In this document: positions 45,441 through 57,152 of the stretch, piece by piece
Layout: the number at the start of each line of letters is the position of its first letter
Numbering within the stretch: position 1 is the stretch's first letter
Origin: Craterostigma plantagineum
Taxonomy: Eukaryota; Streptophyta; Magnoliopsida; Lamiales; Linderniaceae
Assembly (NCBI GenBank): GCA_027422505.1
Contig: JAPQWV010000310.1
Coordinates: 1 to 64,000 of the forward strand
Reading direction: 5' to 3'
DNA length: 64,000 nt
The notes under the pieces: generated by a model
Databases searched by the model: none
Told to the model about the DNA's origin: nothing
The model's input: the letters and a program-made list of their open reading frames with translations, nothing else
Program-made: the position numbers and the translations under genes

Positions 45441-46267
45441 ACAATACCTCCACTACATTCCATCGTTCACAAAGTCGCCCAAAGCTAAGCAATATATTCG
45501 CTTCTTTGCTCAAATATCCTAATTAATATTCTAAGCTTATGGAGCATGCAAAAACAAGTATATTCATCCCAAAACTCCTATGTTGGGTCCGAAACTTAAC
45601 ACATACTATCAAATAATTAACAAACATAACATCTCGTAGACCAAAGTTCATAAATTTCGAATTTTGGATAACCAACCTCCCAATTTCGAAACTTTTGAAC
45701 TTATTCATGTGTTGTAGGTGAAGAAATCCACCTACCTCACTTCCTTAAGCTTGATGGAACGATTTGGGTGTGATGAACCTTTGCCAAAAATTTCTTGTCT
45801 CTCGTCGTCGCTCCTTGCTGCTTCTTCCTTGGTTTCTTTCTATCGATGCTCTCTCTCTCTCCCTTTGTTTCTCTTTTTGACCAATAGGAATTGTTTTAGA
45901 CCAATTTAAAATTGAGGGGTATGGCTCTCACGTTGTCTCCCTTGTTTTAGGGAAGATATTATTCCTCAAGTTTATCTTGGGCCAATGTGAGGGAATTCCA
46001 TTTGGGCCTTGGAATATTTTATATTCCTTGTATAATTATTTGGACCATCCTTTTATTATTTAGCTCCCCCTTCATGGGCTCTAATGAAATTTTGGGAATA
46101 TTATTTATTGAATTCTACTATATTGTGCCCAAAATATTGGCTCATTTATTGTTTGGGCCGAATCCCTCACTCGGTTTCCGATCCGCTCGAGCAATTAATT
46201 TTATTAATTCCGGACTTGTACAAAATTAATTACATCGTAATCCCGTGTTAAATTTACGGGTGTTACA

Positions 46268-46284
46268 TTCTCCCCCCTTATAGA
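46268..46284 (-). other. gypsy-B polypurine tract
   Basis: Minus strand CTATAAGGGGGGAGAA immediately before TGTAACACC. Confidence 0.9.
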
Positions 46285-46301
46285 AATTTCGTCCCCGAAA
46301 T

Positions 46302-46645
46302 TTAGATTGTCTGGAGTAACTCGGGGTATTGATTCTTCATGTCGTCTTCTCGTTTCCACGTGGCTTCTTCGACCGATTGGTTTCTCCACAGCACTTTAAC
46401 TAACGGAATATTTTTATTCCGAAGTCGTTTCTCTTCTCGCATTAAGATCTCCACTGGTTGTTCTACGTAACTCAAGTCTGGTTTCAGGCGTTGGTGGAGT
46501 CCTTCATTTTCCAACACGTGCTCCGGGTCCGCTACGTATTTTCGTAATGTTGACACGTGGAAAACGTCGTGAACTTTTTCCAAGGATGTAGGTAGTTCTA
46601 GTTGATACGCAACTTCACCGACTCTCTTCAGGATCTTGAAAGGCC
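46302..46645 (-). pseudogene. gypsy-B integrase end and chromodomain
   Basis: [20 protein letters not shown] and VEILMREEKRLRNKNIPLVKV, then [20 protein letters not shown], the chromodomain-like terminus. It ends YPELLQTI. A frame change after KLSPR (about 46650) separates it from the integrase. Confidence 0.92.
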
Positions 46646-47606
46646 CTATATTCTTGGACTCAACTTCCCTTTCCGTGCAAACCTCTTTACACCCTTCATG
46701 GGTGATATCTTCAGAAAAACCCAGTCGTCTTCCGCAAATTCCAGCGGTCTGCGTCTCTTATCGGCATAGCTCTTCTGACGGCTTTGAGCCGTTTGCATTC
46801 TCTTTCGGATTTTCGCAACTGCTTCCGTCATTTCTCTAACCATTTCAGGGCCTAACAATGTTTTCTCGCCTATGTCGTCCCAATGGGCTGGGGATCGACA
46901 TTTACGGCCGTATAGTGCTTCATATGGGGCCATCCCGATAGTAGCTTGGTAGCTATTGTTGTAGGCGAATTCGACTAACGGGAGGTACTTGCTCCAATCT
47001 CCTTTAAAGTCCAGCACACAAGCTCGTAGCATGTCCTCGAGTGTCTGGATCGTTCGCTCCGATTGTCCATCTGTTTGGGGGTGATAGGCTGTGCTAAATG
47101 ACAATTTTGTCCCCATAGCCTTCTGTAGCTCGTCCAGAATTTGGACAAAAATCTCGGATCCCGATCCGAAACTATCGAAATCGGGATTCCATGGAGTCGA
47201 ACTATTTCCTGGATATAGAGTTCGGCAAACCTCTCCATGGTAAATGGGCGGACTTCGTCAATCGATCTACGATTACCCAGATGGCGTCATGGCCTTTTGT
47301 GGTATTCGGAAGGCCGGTTACGAAGTCCATCGTAACTTGGTCCCATTTCCACTCGGGGGTTGTTAACGGTTGCAACATTCCCGCTGGCCGTTGATGTTCT
47401 GCCTTTATACGTTGGCAAGTTAAACACCGACTCACGAACTCGGCAATATCTTTCTTCATTCCCGGCCACCAATAATTGTTTCGTAAGTCCAAATACATCT
47501 TCGTTGCCCCAGGGTGCACCGAGTAAGGGGTCGCGTGTGCTTCAGTCAAAATATTTCGACGGGTTTCTTCATCCCTAGGTACGTATACTCGACCTTGGTA
47601 TGTCAA
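46646..47606 (-). pseudogene. gypsy-B integrase
   Basis: Zinc finger [18 protein letters not shown]...[16 protein letters not shown] (47540-47390). Core: [44 protein letters not shown] and [17 protein letters not shown]. Frame changes at about 47230 and 47120. The DDE residues are visible. Confidence 0.94.
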
Positions 47607-48197
47607 CCCTCCGTCTTCTCGAACTTTGAAATCTGACGGAATATCCTCGTTTTGAGGGTTAACGCTGCCATCCTTGTTTCGACTTCCCCGGGGTTGAGTA
47701 CTTCTACTCCGAGTTGATTCAACTCCGCATTTACGGTTTTACGACTCAAAGCGTCTGCTACTACGTTGCTTTGCCCGGGTGATAGCTGATTATGCAATCG
47801 TAGTCCTCACCAGTTCGAGCCATCGCCGTTGTCTCATATTTAGTTCTTTCTGGGTGAAGAAATACATTCAGACTCTTGTGGTCTGTGTAGATCTCGCACC
47901 TCTCTCCGTAGAGGTAGTGTCGCCATATCTTGAGAGCGAACACCACCGCAGCAAGCTCCAAATCGTGTGTGGGATAGTTTTTCTCATACTCCTTTAGCTG
48001 CCTGGACGCGTAGGCAATAACCTTTCCATCCTGCATGAGCACACACCCCAAACCGTTCTTAGAAGCATCGCTGTAGACCGAGAACCCTCCGTTTCCTGAC
48101 GGTAATGTTAGAACCGGAGCGGTCGCCAGTCTCTTCTTCAGCTCCTGAAAGCTCCGCTCACACGAGTCTGTCCATTTGAACGAGGCGTTCTTTTTAG
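47607..48197 (-). pseudogene. gypsy-B RNase H
   Basis: [49 protein letters not shown] and [12 protein letters not shown] frame change at about 47880 falls between TDHKS and LVFLHPE. It joins RT through the [17 protein letters not shown] segment (about 48180-48120). Confidence 0.93.
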
Positions 48198-49748
48198 TCA
48201 GGTTGGTGAGTGTTGAGGCGATGCTGGAAAAATCCCTGATGAATTTTTGGTAAATCCAGCGAGTCCGAGAAAACTCCGTACTTCCGTAGGAGTGGTTGGC
48301 CGTGGCCAGTTCTCTATTGCTTCAACTTTGTTGGGGTCCACCGAAATCCCGTCCCCGGAAATGATGTGACCCAGAAACGCCACTTGTTCTAGCCAAAACT
48401 CAAACTTTCTGAATTTCGCAAACAACTGCTTCTCCCGTAGAATCTCGAGGACCGTTCTCAGATGTTCTTCGTGTTTCCCTTTCGTCTTAGAGTATATGAG
48501 AATGTCGTCTATAAAGACAATGACGAACTGATCCAAGAATTTATTGAAAACTCTATTCATCAAATCCATGAAGGCGGCCGGTGCATTCGTCAGTCCGAAG
48601 GGCATGACTAAGAATTCGTAATGCCCGTACCTGGTGCTGAACGCTGTCTTCGGGACGTCCTCCTTACGGATTTTCAGTTGGTGGTATCCGGAACGCAGAT
48701 CGATCTTTGAGAATGCTGTTGCCCCTTGCAGTTGATCAAACAGGTCATCGATCCTAGGCAACGGATATTTGTTCTTAATCGTGATCTTGTTTAGTTCACG
48801 ATAGTCGATGCATAGTCTCATCGATCCGTCCTTCTTCCTTACAAACAGCACCGGTGCTCCCCAGGGTGAGAAACTTGGTTGAATGAATCCTTTCTCCAAC
48901 AATTCCTCTAACTGTTCCTTCAGCTCCCGCAATTCGTTTGGCGCTAACCTATACGGGGCTTCAGAAATTGGGGCCGCCCCCGGCACTAGCTCGATTGTAA
49001 ATTCAATATCTCGATCGGGTGGTAAACCCGGGAGGTCGTCGGGGAACACATCTTTGTATTCGTTGACGATTGGGACTTCTTCGAGTTTCGGCGGGGACGA
49101 TTCCTCGACTTTTACTGCGAACGCAAAGAAGGCCTCGCAGCCCGAGTTTAGAAGTCGCTGAGCCTTTAGAGCAGTTATCTGGGCGACCCTATTGCTACCC
49201 GGTTTCCCCGAGAACACAAATTCGTCTCCTTCCGGTAATAAGAATCTCACTAGTTTCCTAGAACAATCGATCATGGCCCCGTACTTTGAGAGCCAGTCCA
49301 TTCCGAATATCACGTCATAGTCATTCATCGGAATCACGATTAGGTCGGCTCTAAGATCTCTTCCTTCTATTATTACTAGACAGTTCTCTACTATCAGGTT
49401 GGTCCTAGGTGGGTCTCCGTGAGGTAGAGTTACCACAAAATTAAATCGGGAGTGGGTGGGATGTATTCCCACCCTAGTTACGTAATTGGCTGACACAAAA
49501 GAGTGTGTGGCACCGGAGTCGATCAGAACAGAGGTGGGCACGTGAAAAATTTTCAGTGTACCCGTAACGACTGCTGGATTTGCTTCCGCCTCCTCGTTGG
49601 TTAACGTGAAGACCCGCGCCGGTACTGGTGGAGGTCGGAGGAGTGGTTGATTTGGGACTTGGGGCACATTCTCCTGGCAAGTCCTCGCATAATGCCCCAT
49701 CTTTCCACAGCGGAAACATTGTAGATAGGGGTTAGGCCCCGCTCCCAA
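48198..49748 (-). CDS. gypsy-B gag end, protease and reverse transcriptase (long open stretch)
   Basis: A 516-codon open stretch. CCHC knuckle [14 protein letters not shown] (about 49715-49675). Protease: [16 protein letters not shown] (about 49520), with a second retroviral-type motif [93 protein letters not shown] and [14 protein letters not shown] (catalytic DD). It ends by frameshift just after RSFLGLAG (about 48245). Protease and RT look intact, so this is the best-preserved coding segment in the window. Confidence 0.93.
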   Translation of the reverse strand: MGAGPNPYLQCFRCGKMGHYARTCQENVPQVPNQPLLRPPPVPARVFTLTNEEAEANPAVVTGTLKIFHVPTSVLIDSGATHSFVSANYVTRVGIHPTHSRFNFVVTLPHGDPPRTNLIVENCLVIIEGRDLRADLIVIPMNDYDVIFGMDWLSKYGAMIDCSRKLVRFLLPEGDEFVFSGKPGSNRVAQITALKAQRLLNSGCEAFFAFAVKVEESSPPKLEEVPIVNEYKDVFPDDLPGLPPDRDIEFTIELVPGAAPISEAPYRLAPNELRELKEQLEELLEKGFIQPSFSPWGAPVLFVRKKDGSMRLCIDYRELNKITIKNKYPLPRIDDLFDQLQGATAFSKIDLRSGYHQLKIRKEDVPKTAFSTRYGHYEFLVMPFGLTNAPAAFMDLMNRVFNKFLDQFVIVFIDDILIYSKTKGKHEEHLRTVLEILREKQLFAKFRKFEFWLEQVAFLGHIISGDGISVDPNKVEAIENWPRPTTPTEVRSFLGLAGFTKNSSGIFPASPQHSPT

Positions 49749-50688
49749 GCATGCTCCGTAGTGGTAGCGCCCACATTGCTGACATTGAGGCGCGGTATTT
49801 GGGGGTCGGTTTGGATTGTATCCCGGCCCCTGATCTGGCCTTGGCCGCCAATTTTGCTGGTTCGGCCGGTTCCCTCGGTTGTTTAGGCCCTTGCCAAAGA
49901 ATTGGCGTTTCTGAACTCCTCCCCCTTGTTGTCACTCGACTCTCCTCTTCGCCTCCTGCGTTCGAGATCTTAGCCTCTGCCTGCTCGGCTAGGATTGCTC
50001 GCTCGGCAATACGGGCATAGGTCTTCCCCTCAGTGTCGTACATGCTTACATTCCGAAAGATCTCGGGTTTTAGACCTTCGAGGAACCTCTCGATCTTCAA
50101 TTCATCAGTAGCCACCATATGTGGCGCGAACCTTGACAACTGCTCAAACTTGCGGATGTACTCCGCCACCGACATCCCTCCTTGCTTGAGGTTGATAACT
50201 TCGTTCATCTTTTGCGCTCGATCCGGGGCAGTGAAGTATTTTCCCCGGAATAAGGTCTTGAACCTCTCCCAAGTCATGGTAGCAGGATCTTCGAGCACTT
50301 GGACAGTATCCCACCAGTAACCCGCATTCCCACGTAGCATAAAAGTGGCACTAATCACTTTCTCAGCCTCGGGCAGGTGGCTGATGCGGAACATACTCTC
50401 TATCGTCCTAAGCCAGTCCTCCGCCAGGGTAGGATCGATCGCTTCCTCGAATGTCGGGGGATTTAACCTTCGGAATCTTTCCCCGGTAGCTCCCACATGC
50501 TCGACTACCGGGGATGTATGGCGTTCTGACGAGCTCTGTCGATGGATGAGTTCGTTAATTTGATCCGACTGTCGTCGGATTAGTTCGGTCAGTTGGGAGA
50601 TGGTTGAACGATCGTCGTTTGGTGGGGATTCTAATCCCTCCCCATGACTAGACTCGCCAAACTCCCTACGCGTTCTCGGCATCTTCAA
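49732..50688 (-). CDS. gypsy-B Gag (capsid domain)
   Basis: An open stretch of 318 codons starting [18 protein letters not shown] at 50688. It contains [21 protein letters not shown] (predicted coiled coil), [20 protein letters not shown] and the gag domain ([70 protein letters not shown]). A frame change near 49930-49750 leads to the CCHC part, which overlaps the next frame. It builds the retrotransposon particle. Confidence 0.93.
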   Translation of the reverse strand: MKMPRTRREFGESSHGEGLESPPNDDRSTISQLTELIRRQSDQINELIHRQSSSERHTSPVVEHVGATGERFRRLNPPTFEEAIDPTLAEDWLRTIESMFRISHLPEAEKVISATFMLRGNAGYWWDTVQVLEDPATMTWERFKTLFRGKYFTAPDRAQKMNEVINLKQGGMSVAEYIRKFEQLSRFAPHMVATDELKIERFLEGLKPEIFRNVSMYDTEGKTYARIAERAILAEQAEAKISNAGGEEESRVTTRGRSSETPILWQGPKQPREPAEPAKLAAKARSGAGIQSKPTPKYRASMSAMWALPLRSMLGSGA

Positions 50689-50814
50689 CTAGATAATATA
50701 ACGGGCAAGTATTAGTCACTTAGTTCCTACCAAGCGTTAGAACTTACAGGCGAGGCTGGTTCTCCAGGCTTTTGAGCGGCGGTACATGGACGGTCTTCAG
50801 AATCTAGAGCCGAA

Positions 50815-50826
50815 GCTCTGATACCA
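50815..50826 (-). other. gypsy-B primer binding site (initiator tRNA-Met)
   Basis: Minus strand TGGTATCAGAGC, 2 bp from the 5' LTR end at 50829. Confidence 0.95.
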
Positions 50827-50828
50827 CC

Positions 50829-53578
50829 TGTAACGACCCTACTTTTCTAATTAAATTGTTCGGCGGATTTCTGCAACGAAAGCCACGGAAGGCCCATTTT
50901 ACGAAAAACTTTTTAAATAAAAGATTTACATATCATAAAACAGTGTTTTACAAAAGTCAGTATTTACATGGGCCGAAGCCCCAAAAATCAAAAAAAATGT
51001 CTAGAGCCGCTCCACAGGTCGCATCCATGTACCGCTCTCGCCCTCAAAAGCCCGTGGAGCCACCGCCGCCAGCCGCTAGCCTAGTCCCGACGTTCGCCGA
51101 CGTCGGACTCATCGTTACCTACAACACATAAAGGCCTGAGCGATTTGCTCAGTAGGTGAATTCATGCATATGCACCGTGCGCTCAGTCCCCATCCCAATA
51201 TCTCACAATCATGGAATAAATGCAATGCACGCTCCTTTTCTCACAGTCCTACACATTAGGGCCCTAGGTTAGACTCGGCACCTCGCGCGCAAATCATATC
51301 ATATCACCGACAGTTTTGCACCTCGGGTTGCGCTACCACGCTCTCCCCGAGTAGACAGGTCGTTCACGCCTGTCTGCCGTCCCTGAGCTAACGTAACCAG
51401 CGGTTTGCACCTCGGGCTGCTCACACTCGAGTAGACAGGTCGTTCACGCCTGTCTCCCGCACCTGAGCAAATATCTGGCGGTTTGCACCTCGGGTTGCTC
51501 ACACCCGAGTAGACAAATCGATCACGTCTGTCTCCCGCTCTGGAGCTAACAATAAGTGGTTTGCACCCCGGGTCGCTCACACCCGGGTAGACAGGTCGTT
51601 CACGCCTGTCTCCCACCGGTGCCCTATGAGTCTAACCCTATCCTCACGATCGTCTCATTCTACCCCGCTCACACAGTCCCCATAGGGTACGTGTAACCAC
51701 CCATGTGGTCACCATCTCCCCAAAATGCTATGACGTGTCGTGATATGTAATACCATCATATAAATCACACAATAGTTAATAATCACATAATATATATAAA
51801 TCCCACAATAATTAAAATCACATAGTAAATTACACAATAATTAAAATCACATAGTATATCACTAAAGTTTTCCAAAAGCCTTCTAACCCCATCGCTCAAA
51901 TAAACCAAGGGTAAAAAGAATTGGGCCTATCCTAGACTAAAGCTCATTTTAAGATTAACATAAGTCATCAAATGAAACGGGCCTATCCTTGGCTGAGCCC
52001 AACTTATACTAAGCCTAGTCAACTCATTCTAAATGGTCAACTCGGAGCATGTTACTGGTACTCATCGCTCCCAAGAGCTCGCTCGCTTGGTTCGCTGTTA
52101 AGGTCGCTGAAGATAATCGACACCAACAGTTTCATCAGCTATGACCTCTGTGAATAACTCGCCCGAATGGAGTCCCAACGAAAATCGTCCGACTTGAAGT
52201 TCGACTGGAAATCGTCCGATTTGAGGAGGCGTGCTCAGCTTGCCTCGTTTGGAGCCACCCGATTTAGGGCCTGACGGAAATCGCCCGATTTTCGTTGGAT
52301 GGATTTTCGCCCGATTTCCAAAAGAGCTCGGCGATTTCCCAGTTATTCGACACGTGCCACGGTAAGGATTTCGCCCGACCTTCGCTCCAACGTATTTCGC
52401 CCGATCTGTGCAGCGTTCGAAATGAAGTCGCCCGATTTCTTCGCTAGGATGGATTTCGCCCGATTTCTGGACATGGAGCTCGGCGATGTCATTGCTGTCC
52501 GACACGTATTGTAGCGGAAATCGTCCGATATCATTCACAATGTAATTCACCCGATTTCTTTGTGCAGTGTTTGATCGATTTCTCCCCATTGGAAAAAGAA
52601 CTGTAAATTCGCCCGATTTCCTTTGCACAGTGTTTTGATCGATTTCACTTCATTGGAGAGAGGCTGACTAGCGATACCAGTTGGCTCAGTATTTTACTAT
52701 GATGTGGGTCTATTGCCCGATTTCTGAGTCTCATTCAATTTGCCCGATTTACCCACAATACCTCCACTACATTCCATCGTTCACAAAGTCGCCCAAAGCT
52801 AAGCAATATATTCGCTTCTTTGCTCATATATCCTAATTAATATTCTAAGCTTATGGAGCATGCAAAAACAAGTATATTCATCCCAAAACTCCTATGTTGG
52901 GTCCGAAACTTAACACATACTATCAAATAATTAACAAACATAACATCTCGTAGACCAAAGTTCATAAATTTCGAATTTTGGATAACCAACCTCCCAATTT
53001 CGAAACTTTTGAACTTATGTGTTGTAGGTGAAGAAATCCACCTACCTCACTTCCTTAAGCTTGATGGAACGATTTGGGTGTGATGAACCTTTGCCAAAAA
53101 TTTCTTGTCTCTCGTCGTCGCTCCTTGCTCCTTCTTCCTTGGTTTCTTTCTATCGATGCTCTCTCTCTCTCCCTTTGTTTCTCTTTTTGACCAATAGGAA
53201 TTGTTTTAGACCAATTTAAAATTGAGGGGTATGGCTCTCACGTTGGTCTCCCTTGTTTTAGGGAAGATATTATTCCTCAAGTTTATCTTGGGCCAATGTG
53301 AGGGAATTCCATTTGGGCCTTGGAATATTTTATATTCCTTGTATAATTATTTGGACCATCCTTTTATTATTTAGCTCCCCCTTCATGGGCTCTAATGAAA
53401 TTTTGGGAATATTATTTATTGAATTCTACTATATTGTGCCCAAAATATTGCCTCATTTATTGTTTGGGCCGAATCCCTCACTCGGTTTCCGATCCGCTCG
53501 AGCAATTAATTTTCTTAATTCTGGACTTGTACAAAATTAATTACATCGTAATCCCGTGTTAAATTTACGGGTGTTACA
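50829..53578 (-). repeat. gypsy-B 5' LTR (2750 bp)
   Basis: Near-identical to 43517-46267. Contains the same hairpin-unit array (about 51308-51615) and CGCCCGATTT array (about 52165-52755). Confidence 0.95.
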
Positions 53579-53583
53579 GGAAT

Positions 53584-55734
53584 GCCATTCCCGAGTTTGA
53601 TAACCGATTTGATGTCGTCGCCTTTGAGGCCCTAATGGCTCGCATCAACGGCGCTACTACCATGCCACAAACCAGCCTGAACAGGCACCTATTGAAGCTG
53701 ATACTGCCCGCAACCAAGCTGCCCAGGAGCTTATGGCCCGCGCCAATGGAATGGAACAGAATGAAGCAAACTATGGTGCCCAGCCACCGCCGGTGCAGCC
53801 ACTTGCCACCTCGGATTGATCAGGGTCGCCTCCTAATGGGTCTGACTGCCATCGGTACCAGCCTGACCTGGGAATAAATCCCACCCAACCGAGGATACCA
53901 CCGCGTCGCAGACATAGATACACATCCACTATCATGCCGCTACGTGACCCGCGACTAGACTTCGGGGCCCTATGCGTCGGGGCACCCAACCACCACCATC
54001 TAACTCGACCTTGATCATGGACGATGATTGGGACACTCAATCATCGCACGTCGCTGCTCCTACCATCGACCACGTCTCCATGGGTGCCAACCATGGCCCT
54101 ACGTGCTCGATTTTAGGTCCCCAACAGCCCCCTAATGACATCGGGTTGAGGGTTTCCCCAGCGGGGCCTCGGTTAAATGCTAACCCTGCTTTGCCACAAC
54201 ACCTACCGGACGTAGCCCCCACCATGGAAAATGCATCGGATGAGGAACCGGTATTGATCCACCCCAATGATCGTCGTTTCTTAGCCACCGGACCACGTCC
54301 CCATTGGCCGTGAGCTTAGGGCCGATCATGGTCAATGCCTATAGCACTGAATCACCGAGTCGTACGCCGGCTGAGAAGACAACTACTATGGAACGACAGC
54401 TTAGGGCTTTGACGAAGGAAGTTAGCCACTATGGGCATAGTGGTTCCAAACCCTTCCAGAGACCGCAGCGGACACCATGAATGCGTCATTTGCTGCCGTG
54501 GTTCAGGCGCCATAACCAACCGAGATCAACCACGACGTCCCCCCATGAAGCGCCTCGCCTTATCCTACACAGCACCATCGATTATCGACGGCAAAGCTGA
54601 GGCGTGCTTGCCCTGGGAAGTGCTCCAGAAAGGGAAGGCTAGGTGGGACCACACTCTTGTTGGATATTTTCTGGGGAAACGACCATACTTTCCCATGTCG
54701 AACGTTTCGCTCGTTCTATGTGGCCCAAAATCGTTGAGGTGCGAGCAACGATTAATGGTTTTTCAAGTTCAGGTTCGCCACGGTCGAAGCGTTGGGCGCG
54801 GTCTTGGAGAGAGGCCCATGGCTTATGCAAGGGCAGCCCCTCTTCCTCGAGGTGTGGCGGATTGGCATGTCATTTGCGAAAAAGGAACACTTGACCGTCC
54901 CACTATGGGTCAAGCTTCGCAACGTCCCAACGGAACTGTGGACCCAAGAGGGCTTGGAACTGTTGCGAGCGTGATAGGAAAGCCACTGTTTGCGGATGCC
55001 ATGACTGCACTGCAAATGCGGAGCGGCTTGAATACGCTAGGGTATGTGTCGAGATGTCACTTGGGGAACCATTCGCTGAACATTTCAACGTTAGAATACC
55101 TACAAAGAAGGGTGGGCAAGTAAGTGTTGTACCTATCCAGGTTGAATACGAGTGGAAACCTAGGAAATGCGCAACATGCTACTCTTGGAACCACAGTGAA
55201 AGGAGTTGCCCGGAGAATCAACCCAAACCGGCCCGACCACAGACTTCCACTTCAGGCCCACCAAAGCCCACACGGCTGAACGAGCAGCCAAGACCACAAG
55301 CACAACCTGAGGGTCCACGAAACTCCACACGGCCGAGTAGCCAACGCACCAACGGCATGCAAGCCCGACCTGAATGGCGCCGTTCGTCCAACAAAAACAA
55401 AGCCAAATCTGTGATCGGGGACACGGCCATGACCAACAACGGCGTGGAAAACAGAGAAAATAGCATCCCTACACCTAAAGTGCACAACGAATCTATTCTT
55501 CAGACGACACCCACGGATACTATGGCCGAGGAGAATAGGGCCCTTCGCCGCCATATAATGGACGGCCACAATAGGCAACCACGGGAGCCAAATGATGGCT
55601 GCTCGACAAGCACGGCAGCTACTACTACTCCTATAGTTGATCGCCACAACCCGTTTGCAGCATTAGCAGACTTGGAATGGGAAACCATCGATTCTCAGGG
55701 TCCTCAAGCAGCCCTGCACGCGGTTATTCCATGA
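53584..55734 (+). pseudogene. LINE-2 ORF1, remainder
   Basis: Resumes with FDNRFDVVAFEALMARIN. A DUF4283-like region follows (ARWDHTLVGYFLGKRPYF at about 54630; ERGPWLMQGQPLFLEVWRIG and VPLWVKLRNVPTELW at 54800-54950). The zinc knuckle is C-A-T-C-x4-H-x4-C (55168-55209), followed by a long hydrophilic C-terminus ending HNPFAALADLEWE...HAVIP (55734). Frame breaks lie in 53640-54790 and at about 54975. The last 226 codons (55054-55734) are open. Confidence 0.88.
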
Positions 55735-56043
55735 TCCCAGTCGCCTCTTGGAATGTACGTGGTCTAAATAGGTTAGATCACAGATGGACGGTGGGAGAGC
55801 TAATCACGAAATATGGGTTGAAGATGATTGGACTGGTTGAGACAAGGGTTTCTGAACCAAATGCATCTACGCTTGCTTATTCTATCAGATCTTGGGATTG
55901 ATTTTACGACTACGAGGACGGACCGGCATCCCGTATTTGGGTTGGATGGGATGCTCGCTACGTGACAGTGATGATTGAGACGGCCAGATCTCAGGTCGTC
56001 CACTGCAAGGTCCCATATCTTAGCGGAACGGACTGACATTTCT
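55731..56043 (+). pseudogene. LINE-2 ORF2 start: endonuclease N-terminal part
   Basis: MIPVASWNVRGLNRLDHRW begins at an ATG overlapping the ORF1 stop (ATGA, 55731-55734). MIGLVETRVSE and a stop at about 55901 follow, then FYDYEDGPASRIWVGWDARY and VHCKV. It is lost at about 56043, so no GDFN motif, RT or 3' end is present. Confidence 0.87.
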
Positions 56044-57152
56044 GAGAGAAGATCCAGCTACTTCCGATCAAGCTATATCCGATGTTGACTCAACGAGATG
56101 GGTTGAGGCTATGCATGGAGATGGACTCAATGTACTCTAACAAAGTCTGGACTCTTGTAGACCTACCGAGCGGTTTTAGACCAATCGGTTGTAAATGGAT
56201 ATACAAGAGAAAGATTGGATCTGACGGACAAGTTGAGACATACAAAGCCAGGTTGGTTGCCAAGGGCTATAACCAAAAGGAGGGAGTCGACTATGAGGAG
56301 ACTTTCTCGCCTGTAGCCATGATCAAGTCTATCCGCATAATGCTCGCAATAGCTGCGCACTATGATTATGAGATCTGGCAGATGGACGTCAAAACGGCGT
56401 TCCTTACTGGATTCCTCAAGGAGGAGATCTATATGGAGCGGCCAAAAGGTTTTGAGTCATCATGCAGATGCTCACAAAGTGTGCAAACTGAATCGGTCCA
56501 TTTACGGATTGAAACAGGCCTCTCATAGCTGGAACCTACGTTTCGATGAAGCAGTTCGGAACTTTGGATTCGACAAAAACATAGATGAGCCATGTGTCTA
56601 CAGAAAGAGCAGTGGGAGTATGGTGTCGTTCCTTGTATTGTACGTGGATGATATCCTTTTGATAGGAAACGATATCGGGATGCTCTCGTCGATGAAAGCA
56701 TGGCTTTCAACTGAGTTCTCCATGAAAGATCTGGGAGAAGCGACGTATGTACTCGGTATTTGCTTGTTCAGGGATCGAGCGAACAGAACGATCGGCTTAT
56801 CTCAGGCCCTTCACTTAGAGAAAATCCTGAAGAAATTCAGAATGGATGACTCTAAGAGAGGGTTCTTACCTATGCGGCATGGGTCCATTTGTCGAAATCA
56901 ATGTCACCTCAAAGTGAGGAAGACCGACGACGGATGAGTGGAATACCCTATGCGTCTGCAGTGGGTAGTCTGATGTACGCGATGTTGTGTACACGACCGG
57001 ACATTGCCTACGCTGTGAGCGTAGTTAGTCGGTTTCAGGTAAACCCAGGGAAGGACACTGGACTGCCGTTAAGAATATCTTTAAGTACCTTAGACGGACT
57101 AAAGACTTAACGCTTGTCTATGGAGAAGCGGGACTAGAAGTAGAAGGTTACA
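56044..57152 (+). pseudogene. Ty1/copia reverse transcriptase fragment
   Basis: Starts in the integrase-RT linker (EDPATSDQAISDVDSTRWVEAM), one frameshift, then 56082-56528 with WTLVDLPSGFRPIGCKWIYK, RLVAKGYNQKEGVDYEETFS and WQMDVKTAFLTGFLKEEIYM. Next is 56362-56937 with KLNRSIYGLKQASHSWNLRF, the catalytic YVDDILLIGND (56641-) and FSMKDLGEATYVLGI. Then [27 protein letters not shown] follows (56940-57030), and the fragment ends before RNase H. Neither end is a natural element end. Confidence 0.92.

Larger units (their letters stand above)
43517..46267 (-). repeat. gypsy-B 3' LTR (2751 bp)
   Basis: Minus strand TGTAACACCCG...GGGTCGTTACA. It contains two internal repeat fields (43996-44303; 44855-45440). 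Short open frames in it are not genes. Confidence 0.95.
43517..53578 (-). mobile_element. gypsy-B: complete Tekay-type chromovirus LTR retrotransposon
   Basis: A 10,062-bp minus-strand element with 5-bp TSD GGAAT (43512-43516 and 53579-53583), 2.75-kb LTRs, iMet PBS, PPT, gag, and pol ending in a chromodomain. LTRs are near-identical in length (2751 and 2750 bp) and sequence, so it is the youngest large insertion in the window. It is distinct in LTR sequence from gypsy-A, but the proteins are closely related. A few frameshifts are present. Confidence 0.96.
43220..56043 (+). mobile_element. LINE-2, L1-type, 3'-truncated, split by gypsy-B
   Basis: The 5' UTR (about 43220-43462) shares ggatcagacggcgatgg with LINE-1. 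ORF1 starts at 43463, is split at 43516 and resumes at 53584 to 55734. ORF2 starts at 55731 and is lost at about 56043 within the endonuclease, where a copia RT fragment begins. The missing 3' end is unlike normal 5' truncation and implies deletion or recombination. The left boundary is approximate and no TSD is available. Confidence 0.85.
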
